In this document: piece after piece, positions 7,635-15,566 of the stretch
Layout of the letters: each line of letters opens with the position of its first letter
How positions within the stretch are numbered: the first letter of the stretch is position 1
Position numbers and translations under genes: made by a program
Assembly (NCBI RefSeq): GCF_003428645.1
Contig: NZ_QVQH01000002.1
Coordinates: 299,622-363,621 of the forward strand
DNA from: Geodermatophilus marinus
GTDB taxonomy: Bacteria; Actinomycetota; Actinomycetes; Mycobacteriales; Geodermatophilaceae
Reading direction: 5' to 3'
DNA: 64,000 nucleotides
Notes under the pieces: generated by a model
The model's input: only the letters and a program-made list of their open reading frames with translations
The model's database searches: none
Told to the model about the DNA's origin: nothing

Positions 7635-9224
7635 TCAGTCGTAGACGAGCTCCAGGTGCTGGAAGGCCCCGAGGGCGTGGTCGGCGCGGAAGGCGGCGTG
7701 GTCGGCGCGCAGCCGGTCCACCGCCTCGCCGGCGAAGCGCAGCATGTCGTCGACGAACAGCTCCGGCTCCCCGGCGGCCTCGAGCACCGCCGGCTCCACG
7801 TCGTAGTCGACCTCACCGGCGTCGTCGGACAGCGAGTGCGTGTGCGCCAGCACCCGCCCGCAGATGCCCGCGTACTCCCGCCACTCGCTGCCGGAGATGT
7901 CCTCGAGGTCGAGGTCGTCCCGGTAGGGCGCCCGCTCGCGCACCATGAAGCTCTGCCCGTCGACGCTCGCCGCGCCGAAGAACACGTCGCCGCCGACGAG
8001 CTGGACCCGCTGGGCGTCGCGGATCCGGCCGCCGTACCCGTCGAGGCGGAAGTTCGAGGGCGGGACGAGCCCGGCCAGCGCCGACCGGCGGGCCTGCTTG
8101 AACTCCAGCACCAGGTCGTCGGTGCCGTCCCCGGCCGGCCCGCCGAGGAGCACGTGGTAGCGGGTCAGCCCCAGCGAGGCGGTGCCCTTGCCGAGCCGCC
8201 GGGCGACGTCCTTGACCTGCATCCCGTTCGCGCGGGCCGGGACGTCGATGCCGTTCTCGGCCACGTACCGGTCGACGATCTCCTGGAACTCCTCGACCCG
8301 CGAGGTGACCGGCACGCATTTGCGGCTCACCTTGAAGCCGGTGCGGGTCGGGTTCAGGTGCTTGTCGGCGAGCCACCCGGCGCGGGGCCGGGCGACCGCC
8401 CCGGCGATCAGGTCGGCGATCAGCGGCGGTGCGTTGTCCCGGCGCACCTGCGTGTCGGTCTCGTCGCCGCGGCGGGCGAAGGTGGCCATCCCGTCGAGGT
8501 AGCCGCGCACGAAGCAGCGCACGACCTCCTCGGCCTTCCCCGGGCCGCGGCCGCCGAGGACCTCCGCGCCCAGCAGGAACCCGGTGGACCCGCGCTTGAG
8601 GTCCCACGTGAAGGGGGCGTAGGAGGCCTCGTCGAAGTCGTTCACGCCGAAGATGGGCACGTTGTCGGCGCTGGGCATGACGCCGAAGTTGCCCGGGTGC
8701 ACGTCCCCGAGGGCCAGCACGGTCGGCATCCGGGCGTCCTCGCCGGCCATGTCGCGGTAGAAGAGCAGCGCGGTGCCGCGGAAGAAGGCGTACTGCGAGT
8801 CCGCGAGGACGTCGAACTTCTCCTGCGTGCCCTCGGCGTTGCGGTCGATGCGGAAGCGGTGGTCCTCGCGGACGGTCTCGCGCACGTGCATCCGCCGGTC
8901 GTTGCCGTGGAGCTGGCGGGGGACCAGCACCATCTGGCCCTCCGCCCGGGCCCGCGCCAGGGTCTCGAAGGCCGCCACACGGGAGACCGGCGAGCGCCCG
9001 CCGCGCTCCCCGGTCGTGCGGGCCGCGTCCTCGGGCGGCTCCGGTCCGTCACCCAGGGCCCCGGCACCGTCCCCGTTCGGGTCGGCGCCGCCCCCGTTCC
9101 CCCGGTCGCGCAGCGCCTCGATCAGCTGCGCCCGGTTCATGGACGAGCGCCCGGGCAGGTCGGCCTCCCGGGCCAGCGCGGCCAGCTCGGCCCGGGTGCG
9201 GTCGTCGAGGGTGGTGTCGGCCAT
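7635..9224 (-). CDS. DUF2252 protein with N-terminal Rho-N-like domain
   Basis: A 529-residue protein. Residues 1-40 (ELAALAREADLPGRSSMNRAQLIEAL) look like a SAP/Rho N-terminal helix-extension-helix that may bind nucleic acid. After a Gly/Asp-rich linker, residues from about 100 form a DUF2252 domain, a kinase-like fold, with RHLHGND-like RQLHGNDRRM, GDVHPGNFG and NDFDEASYAPFTWDLKR. These resemble the catalytic HxGD/H and DFD motifs of aminoglycoside phosphotransferase relatives. Biochemical function is unknown. ATG 9224 is the start; the gene is alone on its strand between unrelated neighbours. Confidence 0.85.
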   Translation of the reverse strand: MADTTLDDRTRAELAALAREADLPGRSSMNRAQLIEALRDRGNGGGADPNGDGAGALGDGPEPPEDAARTTGERGGRSPVSRVAAFETLARARAEGQMVLVPRQLHGNDRRMHVRETVREDHRFRIDRNAEGTQEKFDVLADSQYAFFRGTALLFYRDMAGEDARMPTVLALGDVHPGNFGVMPSADNVPIFGVNDFDEASYAPFTWDLKRGSTGFLLGAEVLGGRGPGKAEEVVRCFVRGYLDGMATFARRGDETDTQVRRDNAPPLIADLIAGAVARPRAGWLADKHLNPTRTGFKVSRKCVPVTSRVEEFQEIVDRYVAENGIDVPARANGMQVKDVARRLGKGTASLGLTRYHVLLGGPAGDGTDDLVLEFKQARRSALAGLVPPSNFRLDGYGGRIRDAQRVQLVGGDVFFGAASVDGQSFMVRERAPYRDDLDLEDISGSEWREYAGICGRVLAHTHSLSDDAGEVDYDVEPAVLEAAGEPELFVDDMLRFAGEAVDRLRADHAAFRADHALGAFQHLELVYD

Positions 9225-9275
9225 GGGACACCCGTATCCGGTGCCCGGTGCCCGGACACCGAGGTCACACGATCG

Positions 9276-10385
9276 TCAGAAGGCGTACCGGATGCGCAAC
9301 CAGGGGGCGTGCGCCGCGACCAGGGCCCGCAGCCGTTCCACGCCCGCCCGCTTGACGTCGTTGCGGTAGCGCACGTTCCACTGGCCGTTCTGGCTGCGCT
9401 TGGGCTGCTGCAGCTCCGGTCGCCACAGCAGCTCCTCGGCGCGCGGGTGCCAGCCGAGGTTGACCGCGTGCAGGTCCCGGTTGTGCGTCAGCATGATCAC
9501 CTCGGCGGCGGCCTGGGCCTTGGCGGCCGGGCCGAGCACGTCGTCGAGCTGCCGGAGCAACGCGGCCCAGTCGGCCTCCCAGCCGTCCCGGAGGATGACG
9601 GGGGAGAGGTTGAGGTGGACCTCGTAGCCGGCGGCGACGAAGTCGTCCACGGCGGCGACGCGCTCGGCCACCCGGCTGGTCCGGACGTCGACGACGCGGG
9701 CGTCGGCGTCCGGCATCACCGAGAACCGGACGCGCGTGCGGCCCCGCGGGTCGAGGTCCAGCAGCTGCCGGTTGACGTACTTGGTGGCGAACGAGGCCTT
9801 CGCCGTCGGCAGCTCCCGGAAGGTGGCCACCAGGTCGGCGACGTTGTCGCTGACCAGGGCGTCGACCGAGCAGTCGCTGTTCTCGCCGATGTCGTACACC
9901 CAGCTGACCGGGTCGCACTGGTCGGGCTCGGCCTTGACGCCCTGCCGGGCCACGTGCCGGCGCAGGTAGCCGGTGATCTGCTCGATGTTGGTGAAGACCG
10001 TGATCGGGTTGGCGTAGCCCTTCTGCCGCGGCACGTAGCAGTAGGCGCAGGCCATCGCGCAGCCGTTGGCCGTCGACGGGGCGATCCAGTCCGCCGACCG
10101 GCCGTTGGGGCGGGCGGTCAGCGACTTCTTGACGCCGAGCACGAGCGTCTCGGTCTTCACCCGGACCCAGCGCTCCACGTTGCCCTCGTTGCCGTGCAGC
10201 TCGGGGATCCGCCAGTGCGAGTCGACCTCGACGACCTCCGCGGCCGGGAAGCGCGCCAGCACCTCCCGGCCCCGGGTCGAGGTCAGCGCGGCTGGCTCGG
10301 CGTAGACCCGGCGCACCTGCAGCAGGCGGCCCGGGGCGGTCGCTGCGGGGGTGGGGGAGGGGACGGTGGGGACGGCGTCGGGCAC
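9276..10385 (-). CDS. Spore photoproduct lyase-like radical SAM protein
   Basis: A 369-residue protein with the CX3CX2C cluster motif at Cys109, Cys113 and Cys116 (NGCAMACAYCYVPRQKG), and SPL-family blocks such as PITVFTNIEQI, DIGENSDCSVD, and a late Cys-free lyase region. SPL repairs the thymine dimer of spore DNA with SAM and a 4Fe-4S cluster. Actinobacterial relatives occur in organisms that make no endospores, so the substrate here is uncertain. GTG 10385 starts a low-complexity Pro/Ala segment, and a later start is possible. Confidence 0.85.
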   Translation of the reverse strand: MPDAVPTVPSPTPAATAPGRLLQVRRVYAEPAALTSTRGREVLARFPAAEVVEVDSHWRIPELHGNEGNVERWVRVKTETLVLGVKKSLTARPNGRSADWIAPSTANGCAMACAYCYVPRQKGYANPITVFTNIEQITGYLRRHVARQGVKAEPDQCDPVSWVYDIGENSDCSVDALVSDNVADLVATFRELPTAKASFATKYVNRQLLDLDPRGRTRVRFSVMPDADARVVDVRTSRVAERVAAVDDFVAAGYEVHLNLSPVILRDGWEADWAALLRQLDDVLGPAAKAQAAAEVIMLTHNRDLHAVNLGWHPRAEELLWRPELQQPKRSQNGQWNVRYRNDVKRAGVERLRALVAAHAPWLRIRYAF

Positions 10386-10434
10386 GCCGGGTGCAGCACC
10401 GGCCGGGACCGCGCTGTTCCGGGAGCCGGGCCGG

Positions 10435-11460
10435 TCAGCGCGGATCGAGGCCGCGATCGGTGAGGAAGGCCAGGGGGTCGGTGGGGACGCCGTCCAGCAG
10501 CACCTCGAAGTGCAGGTGGCACCCGGTCGAGTCGCCCTCGCTGCCCACCCGCGCCACCTGCTGGCCGGCCACCACGGGCTGGCCCACGACGACGAGCAGG
10601 CCGTCGTCCGCCATGTGCGCGTAGCGGGTCACCACCCCGCCGCCGTGGTCGACCACGACGAGGTTGCCGTACCCGGAGGCCGCCCCGGCCCGGACGACGA
10701 CCCCGGTGGCGGCGGCCACGATCGGGGCGTCGCAGCCGGGTGCGAGATCCAGGCCCGCGTGCACCGCCGTCCCGTCGCCGGTCGGGTCGTCGCGGAGGCC
10801 GAAACCGCTGGTGATCGGGCCCTCCGACGGGGACGTCCACCCCCCGGTCACGGCCCGGAGCACCGGTGCGGCCCCGGTGCAGGAGACCGAACCGGTGCCC
10901 GGGGCCAGCCCGTCCGGCCGGCCCCCGGTGAGCGCTCCGACCACGGCCAGCGCGTCGTCCCACCAGCGGGCGTAGTGCCACGGGTCGGCGTTGCGCTGGG
11001 TGCGGTGCGCGGCGATGGTCGGCGGCAGCTGATCCCAGTTCTCCACCCGCAGCAGGGCCCGGAAGAAGTTGGCGGCCGAGGTGGCGGGGTCCATGCGGTC
11101 GGCGTAGCTGCCCCACGCGCCGTTGTCCCGCTGCTGGAACAGCCCGCGGCTGTCCGGCCCGACGGCGTCCCCGTGGTCCAGCACGGTGAGCGACGACTCG
11201 CCCATCGCGGTCATCACCCCGACGACCTGGCCGCGCGCGCCCACGCCGAGCGCCGCACCCGCCTGCACGATCGCCGCGGCGTTGGCTAGCTGCTCACCGG
11301 ACCAGCCGGCCACCTCCCCGCCCGGCACCCCGGTCACCGACAGCGACCCGCCGGCGGGGGCGCACCCTGCCGGCCGGGCGTCCAGGACGAGGACGGCGGT
11401 CAGCAACCCGGCCGCGACCAGGACCGGGGCCAGCGTGCCGGCGACGGCGGTGCGGATCAC
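10435..11460 (-). CDS. Exported lysozyme-like/M23 peptidoglycan hydrolase
   Basis: A 341-residue exported protein. An N-terminal hydrophobic segment (residues about 5-27) is followed by a lysozyme-like region (GVMTAMGESSL with candidate acid Glu88, then RGLFQQR) and a C-terminal M23 lytic endopeptidase with HAGLDL (His234, Asp238), RYAH (His282) and HLHFEV (His315, His317). This pairing of glycan- and peptide-cleaving domains matches the wall-opening enzymes of Gram-positive conjugation systems. The GTG start overlaps the upstream lipoprotein stop (GTGA). It lies beside T4SS-like genes on the opposite strand, so a channel-assembly role is inferred. Confidence 0.85.
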   Translation of the reverse strand: MIRTAVAGTLAPVLVAAGLLTAVLVLDARPAGCAPAGGSLSVTGVPGGEVAGWSGEQLANAAAIVQAGAALGVGARGQVVGVMTAMGESSLTVLDHGDAVGPDSRGLFQQRDNGAWGSYADRMDPATSAANFFRALLRVENWDQLPPTIAAHRTQRNADPWHYARWWDDALAVVGALTGGRPDGLAPGTGSVSCTGAAPVLRAVTGGWTSPSEGPITSGFGLRDDPTGDGTAVHAGLDLAPGCDAPIVAAATGVVVRAGAASGYGNLVVVDHGGGVVTRYAHMADDGLLVVVGQPVVAGQQVARVGSEGDSTGCHLHFEVLLDGVPTDPLAFLTDRGLDPR

Positions 11461-12002
11461 GGGGCGGACGGCGCCGGGCCGACGGGGGTGATCCGCTCGA
11501 CGAGCCAGGGGGCGCCGGCGCCCTCGCGCACCAGGAGGACGGCGAGGTCCCCGGTGTCGGTGGGCACCAGGACGGTGGCCAGGTAGGCGGTGTCGTCGGC
11601 GGCCGCGCGCGGGGGCCCGGTGACGGCGCTCGCGGGGACCTCGGCCGGGTCCGTGCCCTCGAAGGCGACGGCCGCGGACGGCGAGAGCAGCGGCGCGAGC
11701 CCGGCCCACCAGGTGGCCGGGTCCAGCCGGGGTCGGGCGAACGCGGTGACCGCGGTCCGGGCGGCCTCGAGCGCGGCGCCGTCGGAGGCGGCGTCGTCGG
11801 TGGGGGAGGGCAGCGCGGAGGGCAGCGCCGCCCCGGCGTCGCCCGGGCCCGGTGCCGCCGTGGCGGCGGGCCGGTCCGCATCGGGCACCGGTTCGGTCCG
11901 CACCGAACCGCACCCGGCCAGCACGGCTGCGCACCCGGCCAGCGCCGCGACGGCGGCGAGCCGGGCCACGGCTGCCGACCGGCGTCGTCCCCTCGCGGAC
12001 AT
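11457..12002 (-). CDS. Putative lipoprotein of the T4SS-like cluster
   Basis: A 181-residue protein with basic N-terminus, hydrophobic core and lipobox LAGC (Cys31; a second LAGC ends at Cys24). A Pro/Ala-rich linker leads to a conserved-looking domain with DPATWWAGLAPLLSPSA and a C-terminal strand-rich LAVLLVREGAGAPWLVERI. This resembles the small NTF2-like exported proteins common in actinobacterial conjugation clusters. ATG 12002 has a good ribosome binding site (GGGAGGGG upstream). It is coupled to the M23 hydrolase and divergent from the pilin-like gene. Confidence 0.75.
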   Translation of the reverse strand: MSARGRRRSAAVARLAAVAALAGCAAVLAGCGSVRTEPVPDADRPAATAAPGPGDAGAALPSALPSPTDDAASDGAALEAARTAVTAFARPRLDPATWWAGLAPLLSPSAAVAFEGTDPAEVPASAVTGPPRAAADDTAYLATVLVPTDTGDLAVLLVREGAGAPWLVERITPVGPAPSAP

Positions 12003-12143
12003 CGGTGCCCTCCCCTCCCGTCGCCTCCCGAGTACAGCTCCCGCGGGCCGGCTCGGGGCACCCCCAATTCCGGGCATTGCCGCACTTCCCGCCGGGACCG
12101 CACCGTGGACCCGCCCCATCCGAAGGACCCGAGGACGGATGCG

Positions 12144-12413
12144 ATGAGCGAGCGCCCCGACCCGATCGCCGCGGTGGTCGACCCCGGCACCGGGATCGCC
12201 CCGCCGGGCGCCGAGGGCGTCGTCACGATCGTCTCCTGGGTGGCCTGGACGGTGCTCGCCCTCTGCGTCCTGGGCGTGCTGCTGGTCGGGGCCCGCATGG
12301 CGCTCGCGCACCGGCGGGGCGACGGGGCCGAGCACGCGGTGAGCCTGGGTTACGTCCTCGGTGCGGCGGTGCTCGTGGGCTCGGCCTCCGGGCTCGTCGC
12401 GGCACTCGTCTGA
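12144..12413 (+). CDS. Small two-helix membrane protein, VirB2/TrbC-like
   Basis: An 89-residue protein with an N-terminal acidic/proline segment, then two hydrophobic helices (VVTIVSWVAWTVLALCVLGV and a C-terminal one ending SASGLVAALV) separated by a short basic loop, the size and topology of VirB2/TrbC pilin-like subunits. Assignment rests on topology and position ahead of VirB6- and VirB4-like genes. ATG 12144 has an upstream GAGG; an in-frame GTG at 12105 would add 13 residues. The divergent lipoprotein gene shares the 141-base upstream region. Confidence 0.65.
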   Translation: MSERPDPIAAVVDPGTGIAPPGAEGVVTIVSWVAWTVLALCVLGVLLVGARMALAHRRGDGAEHAVSLGYVLGAAVLVGSASGLVAALV

Positions 12414-12435
12414 GTCGCAGGGCGAGGCGACGGCG

Positions 12436-14049
12436 ATGGCGGTCGAGACGGGGGCACCGGCGGAGCCGACGGGGGCACCGGCGGAGCCGACGGGCGCACC
12501 GGCCGCGACCGCCACGCCCGCGCCGCCGGCCGAGCCCGCGGTCCCCGCCCCACCCGCCGATCCGGCGCCGCCGTCCCCGCCCGTGGAGCCGGTCGGTCCC
12601 GCACCGCCGGTCACCGCGCCGCCCGCGGACACCGCGCCGCCGGAGGACCCGCTCACCGGCGTCGTCCCCACCGCCCCGGAGCCCCCCGCACTCGAGGCCG
12701 CGTTCGACCGCGTGCCCGGGGTGCTGGTCCCCGCCCCGGAGCTCCCCGCGCCCGATGCCGCGTTCGACCGCGTCCCGGGCGTCGTCGTCCCCGACGAGAC
12801 CCTCCGCGGCACCGCGGCGGGCGACCTGCGGCCGGTGGACGTGGTCACCGACGGTCGGGGCGGATCGCGCGGCACCGAACCGGTCGCCGGCTGGATCGAC
12901 CCCGCCATGCCGGCCGCCGGCGTCGGGGTCGTGGACGAGGCACGAGGAGGCAACCCCGTGGAGGATCTCGCGCGAGAGGTCGTCGAGGCGGCCGGCGAGG
13001 CGCTCGCCGCGGTCGCGCGGCTGTGGGCGGACCCGCCGTCCCCCGGCATCGGCGCGGTGGGCGCCGACGGGACCATCGACCCGTCGGCGGCGGCCCAGCT
13101 CGTCGTCGGGTCGTTGACGTGGTACACCGCCGCGCTCGCCGTCGTCGCGGTCCTCGTCGCGGCCGGCCGCATGGTGTGGCAACGCCGGGGGGCACCGGTC
13201 GCCGACCTGCTGCGCGGCCTGCTCACGCTCGTCCTCGTCGGCGGGGCCGCGGTCACCGGCGTCACCCTGGTGGTCAGCGCCGCCGACGCCTTCTCCCTCT
13301 GGGTGCTGCAGCAGGCGACCGGGGACGTCGAGGCCGGGCTCACCGAGCTGCTCGCCGTCCCGCAGGACGGGGCCTCCTCCCCGGTGCTGACCGTCCTGCT
13401 CGGGACGGCGGTGCTGCTCGGGGCCCTGGTGCAGATCGTCCTGCTGGTCGCTCGCGGCGTCGTCCTGGTGGTCCTCGCCGGCGCCCTGCCGCTGACCGCG
13501 GCGGCGACGAACACCGACCTCGGCCGGTCGGTGTTCACCCGCACGGTCGCCTGGGTGCTGGCCTTCGTGCTCTACCAGCCGGCCGCCGCGCTGGTGTACT
13601 CCGCCGGCTTCCTGCTGCCCCCGGCGTCCGACGCCCCCCTGGTCGGGTCGCTCACCGGCGTCACCTTCCTCGCGCTGGCCGTGGCGACCCTGCCCGCACT
13701 GCTGCGGCTCCTGCAGCCGGTCGTCCGCACCGCCACCGCGGGCGGGCGGCGCCGGGGAGCCGGGGGGCTGCCCACCGGTGCCCGGGTGGTTGTCCCGGCC
13801 GGGAGCGGCCCCGCCGCCGCGCCCGGCGCGGCCCTGCGGGTGCCCTCCGGCCGCGGGGGTGGCCCCGCCGGTGTCGCGGTCGACGTCCCCCGGAGCCGCC
13901 GGTTGCGCAGCGGCGCGCCGGTGGAGATCCCCGCGCTCGGCGGGCCGGGCACCCCCGACCGCCTGGTCCCGGCCGGCGAGGGCCGGCACCGCCGCGGTAG
14001 CGGACCCCGCCCGCTGCCCGCACCGCGCGACGAGGAGCGCCTGCCGTGA
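12436..14049 (+). CDS. Polytopic VirB6/TrbL-like T4SS membrane protein
   Basis: A 537-residue protein in three parts: an Ala/Pro-rich N-terminal region (residues 1-165) with tandem TGAPAEP units and a duplicated AFDRVPGV block; a membrane core (about 190-430) with at least five hydrophobic segments; and a basic, Arg/Gly-rich tail. Size, topology and position before SCO6880- and VirB4-like genes suggest the channel subunit VirB6/TrbL. ATG 12436 has AGG 8 nt upstream. A much stronger ribosome binding site (GAGGAGG, 12944-12950) precedes an in-frame GTG at 12958, which would give a core-only form. Confidence 0.7.
   Translation: MAVETGAPAEPTGAPAEPTGAPAATATPAPPAEPAVPAPPADPAPPSPPVEPVGPAPPVTAPPADTAPPEDPLTGVVPTAPEPPALEAAFDRVPGVLVPAPELPAPDAAFDRVPGVVVPDETLRGTAAGDLRPVDVVTDGRGGSRGTEPVAGWIDPAMPAAGVGVVDEARGGNPVEDLAREVVEAAGEALAAVARLWADPPSPGIGAVGADGTIDPSAAAQLVVGSLTWYTAALAVVAVLVAAGRMVWQRRGAPVADLLRGLLTLVLVGGAAVTGVTLVVSAADAFSLWVLQQATGDVEAGLTELLAVPQDGASSPVLTVLLGTAVLLGALVQIVLLVARGVVLVVLAGALPLTAAATNTDLGRSVFTRTVAWVLAFVLYQPAAALVYSAGFLLPPASDAPLVGSLTGVTFLALAVATLPALLRLLQPVVRTATAGGRRRGAGGLPTGARVVVPAGSGPAAAPGAALRVPSGRGGGPAGVAVDVPRSRRLRSGAPVEIPALGGPGTPDRLVPAGEGRHRRGSGPRPLPAPRDEERLP
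12448..12501 (+). repeat. 21-bp tandem repeat inside VirB6-like gene
   Basis: Two identical 21-base units (12448-12468 and 12469-12489) and a diverged partial third encode TGAPAEP repeats in the proline-rich N-terminal region. Copy number could vary between strains. Confidence 0.75.
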
Positions 14050-15566
14050 CGACCGCACCCCCCACCGCCCCGCGCACCTACGGCAACTGGCGGCGCCCCG
14101 GCACGGCCGGGCTCGGTTCCCTCGGGGCCCTGACGACCGGCCTGCTGCTGGCCGGCCTGGTCGGGGTGGTCGCGGCGCTGGCCGTGGCCGGCGTGCTCGG
14201 CGCGGTGCTCGCCGCCGTCGCGATCGCGGCGGTCCTGGGCCCGCTCGCGCTCCGCGACCGGCACCACCGCACCGGAGCGCAGAGGCTGGCCGCCCGGGCC
14301 GGGTGGGCCCGGGCCCGCCGCCGCGGGGCGCACCTCTACCGCTCCGGCGCGCTCGGGTGCACGCCGTGGGGGACCGCCCAGCTGCCGGGGCTGGCCGCCG
14401 GCTCGCAGCTGTCGGAGTGGCAGGACGCCCGGGGCCGGCCCTTCGCCCTGGTGTGGCTGCCCTCGACCGGCCACGCGACCGTGGTCCTGGTCTCCGAGCC
14501 CGACGGTGCCTCCCTGGTCGACCAGGACCAGGTCGACACCTGGGTGGCCCACTGGGGGGTGTGGCTGGCCGGGCTCGGCCACGAACCCGGCCTGGTCGCG
14601 GCGTCCGTGACGGTGGAGACCGCCCCCGACTCCGGCGCCCGGCTGCGCCGCGAGGTGGCCTCGGCCCTCGACCCCCGCGCGCCCGAGCTGGCCCTGGCCG
14701 TGCTGCGGGAGGTCGTCGAGACCCACCCCGCGGGATCGGCCACGGTCACCGCCTACGTCGCGCTCACCGTCGCCGCCGGACGCGGAGGGCGCCGGCGTGG
14801 TGTCGCCGACGTGGCCCGAGACCTCGCCGCCCGGCTCCCCGGGCTGACCACCGGGCTGTCGGCGACCGGGGCCGGCGCGGTCCGCCCGGCCACCGCCCAG
14901 GAGCTGTGCGAGGCGATCCGCGTGGCGTACGACCCCTCGGCCGCCCCGCTGCTCGACGAGGCGCACGCCGCCGGCGACGTGCCCGAGCTGCGGTGGGACG
15001 ACGTCGGCCCCACTGCGGCGCAGGCCGCGTGGGGCTGGTACCGCCACGACGGGGCGGTGTCGGTGACCTGGTCCATGACGGAGGCACCCCGCGGGGAGGT
15101 GTTCTCCTCCGTCCTCGCCGACCTGCTCGCCCCCCACCCCGACGTCGACCGCAAGCGGGTCACGGTGCTCTACCGGCCGCTCGACCCCGGCAGCGCCGCG
15201 CGCGTCGTCGAGCAGGACCGGCGCACCGCCGACTTCCGGGCCATAGCGACCTCCCGGCCCAGCGCCCGGGCGCTGGCCGACCAGCAGGCCGCGGCGCTGA
15301 CCGCCGAGGAGGAGGCCCGCGGCGCGGGACTGGTGGACTTCGCCCTGCTGGTCACCGCGACCGTCGCGGACGTGGACCTGTTCGACGACCCCCGCGCGGC
15401 GGTCGAGGCCGCCCGCACGGCCGTGGAGGGCCTGGCGGCCACCGCGCGGACCCGGCTGCGGCCGGTCCACGGCTCCCAGGACTCCGCGTTCGCCGCGGCG
15501 CTGCCGCTGGGCATCGTCCCCTCCGCCCACCTGTCGGTGCCCCGCGAGTTCCGGGACGCGCTGTGA
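14046..15566 (+). CDS. SCO6880-family conjugation/T4SS protein
   Basis: A 506-residue protein with two hydrophobic helices near residues 25-70 and a long soluble part. The start (PRTYGNWRRP), the W-rich block TWVAHWGVWLAGLGHEPGL and the C-terminal end PLGIVPSAHLSVPREFRD match the SCO6880 family found next to VirB4-like ATPases in actinobacterial integrative elements. It probably links the membrane complex to the ATPase, analogous to the PrgI/VirB3 position. GTG 14046 overlaps the VirB6-like stop and its own stop overlaps the next start, both as GTGA, so three genes are translationally coupled. Confidence 0.85.
   Translation: MTTAPPTAPRTYGNWRRPGTAGLGSLGALTTGLLLAGLVGVVAALAVAGVLGAVLAAVAIAAVLGPLALRDRHHRTGAQRLAARAGWARARRRGAHLYRSGALGCTPWGTAQLPGLAAGSQLSEWQDARGRPFALVWLPSTGHATVVLVSEPDGASLVDQDQVDTWVAHWGVWLAGLGHEPGLVAASVTVETAPDSGARLRREVASALDPRAPELALAVLREVVETHPAGSATVTAYVALTVAAGRGGRRRGVADVARDLAARLPGLTTGLSATGAGAVRPATAQELCEAIRVAYDPSAAPLLDEAHAAGDVPELRWDDVGPTAAQAAWGWYRHDGAVSVTWSMTEAPRGEVFSSVLADLLAPHPDVDRKRVTVLYRPLDPGSAARVVEQDRRTADFRAIATSRPSARALADQQAAALTAEEEARGAGLVDFALLVTATVADVDLFDDPRAAVEAARTAVEGLAATARTRLRPVHGSQDSAFAAALPLGIVPSAHLSVPREFRDAL

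Noticed and set aside
12105..12143. GTG 12105 as start of the VirB2-like protein
   Set aside because: Adds a proline-rich leader with poor ribosome binding site; ATG 12144 is better placed, though the longer form cannot be excluded.
13778..15562. In-frame extension of the VirB4-like gene far upstream
   Set aside because: Residues are Arg/Pro/Ala-rich and overlap the whole SCO6880-family gene; GTG 15563 in a GTGA overlap is the natural start.
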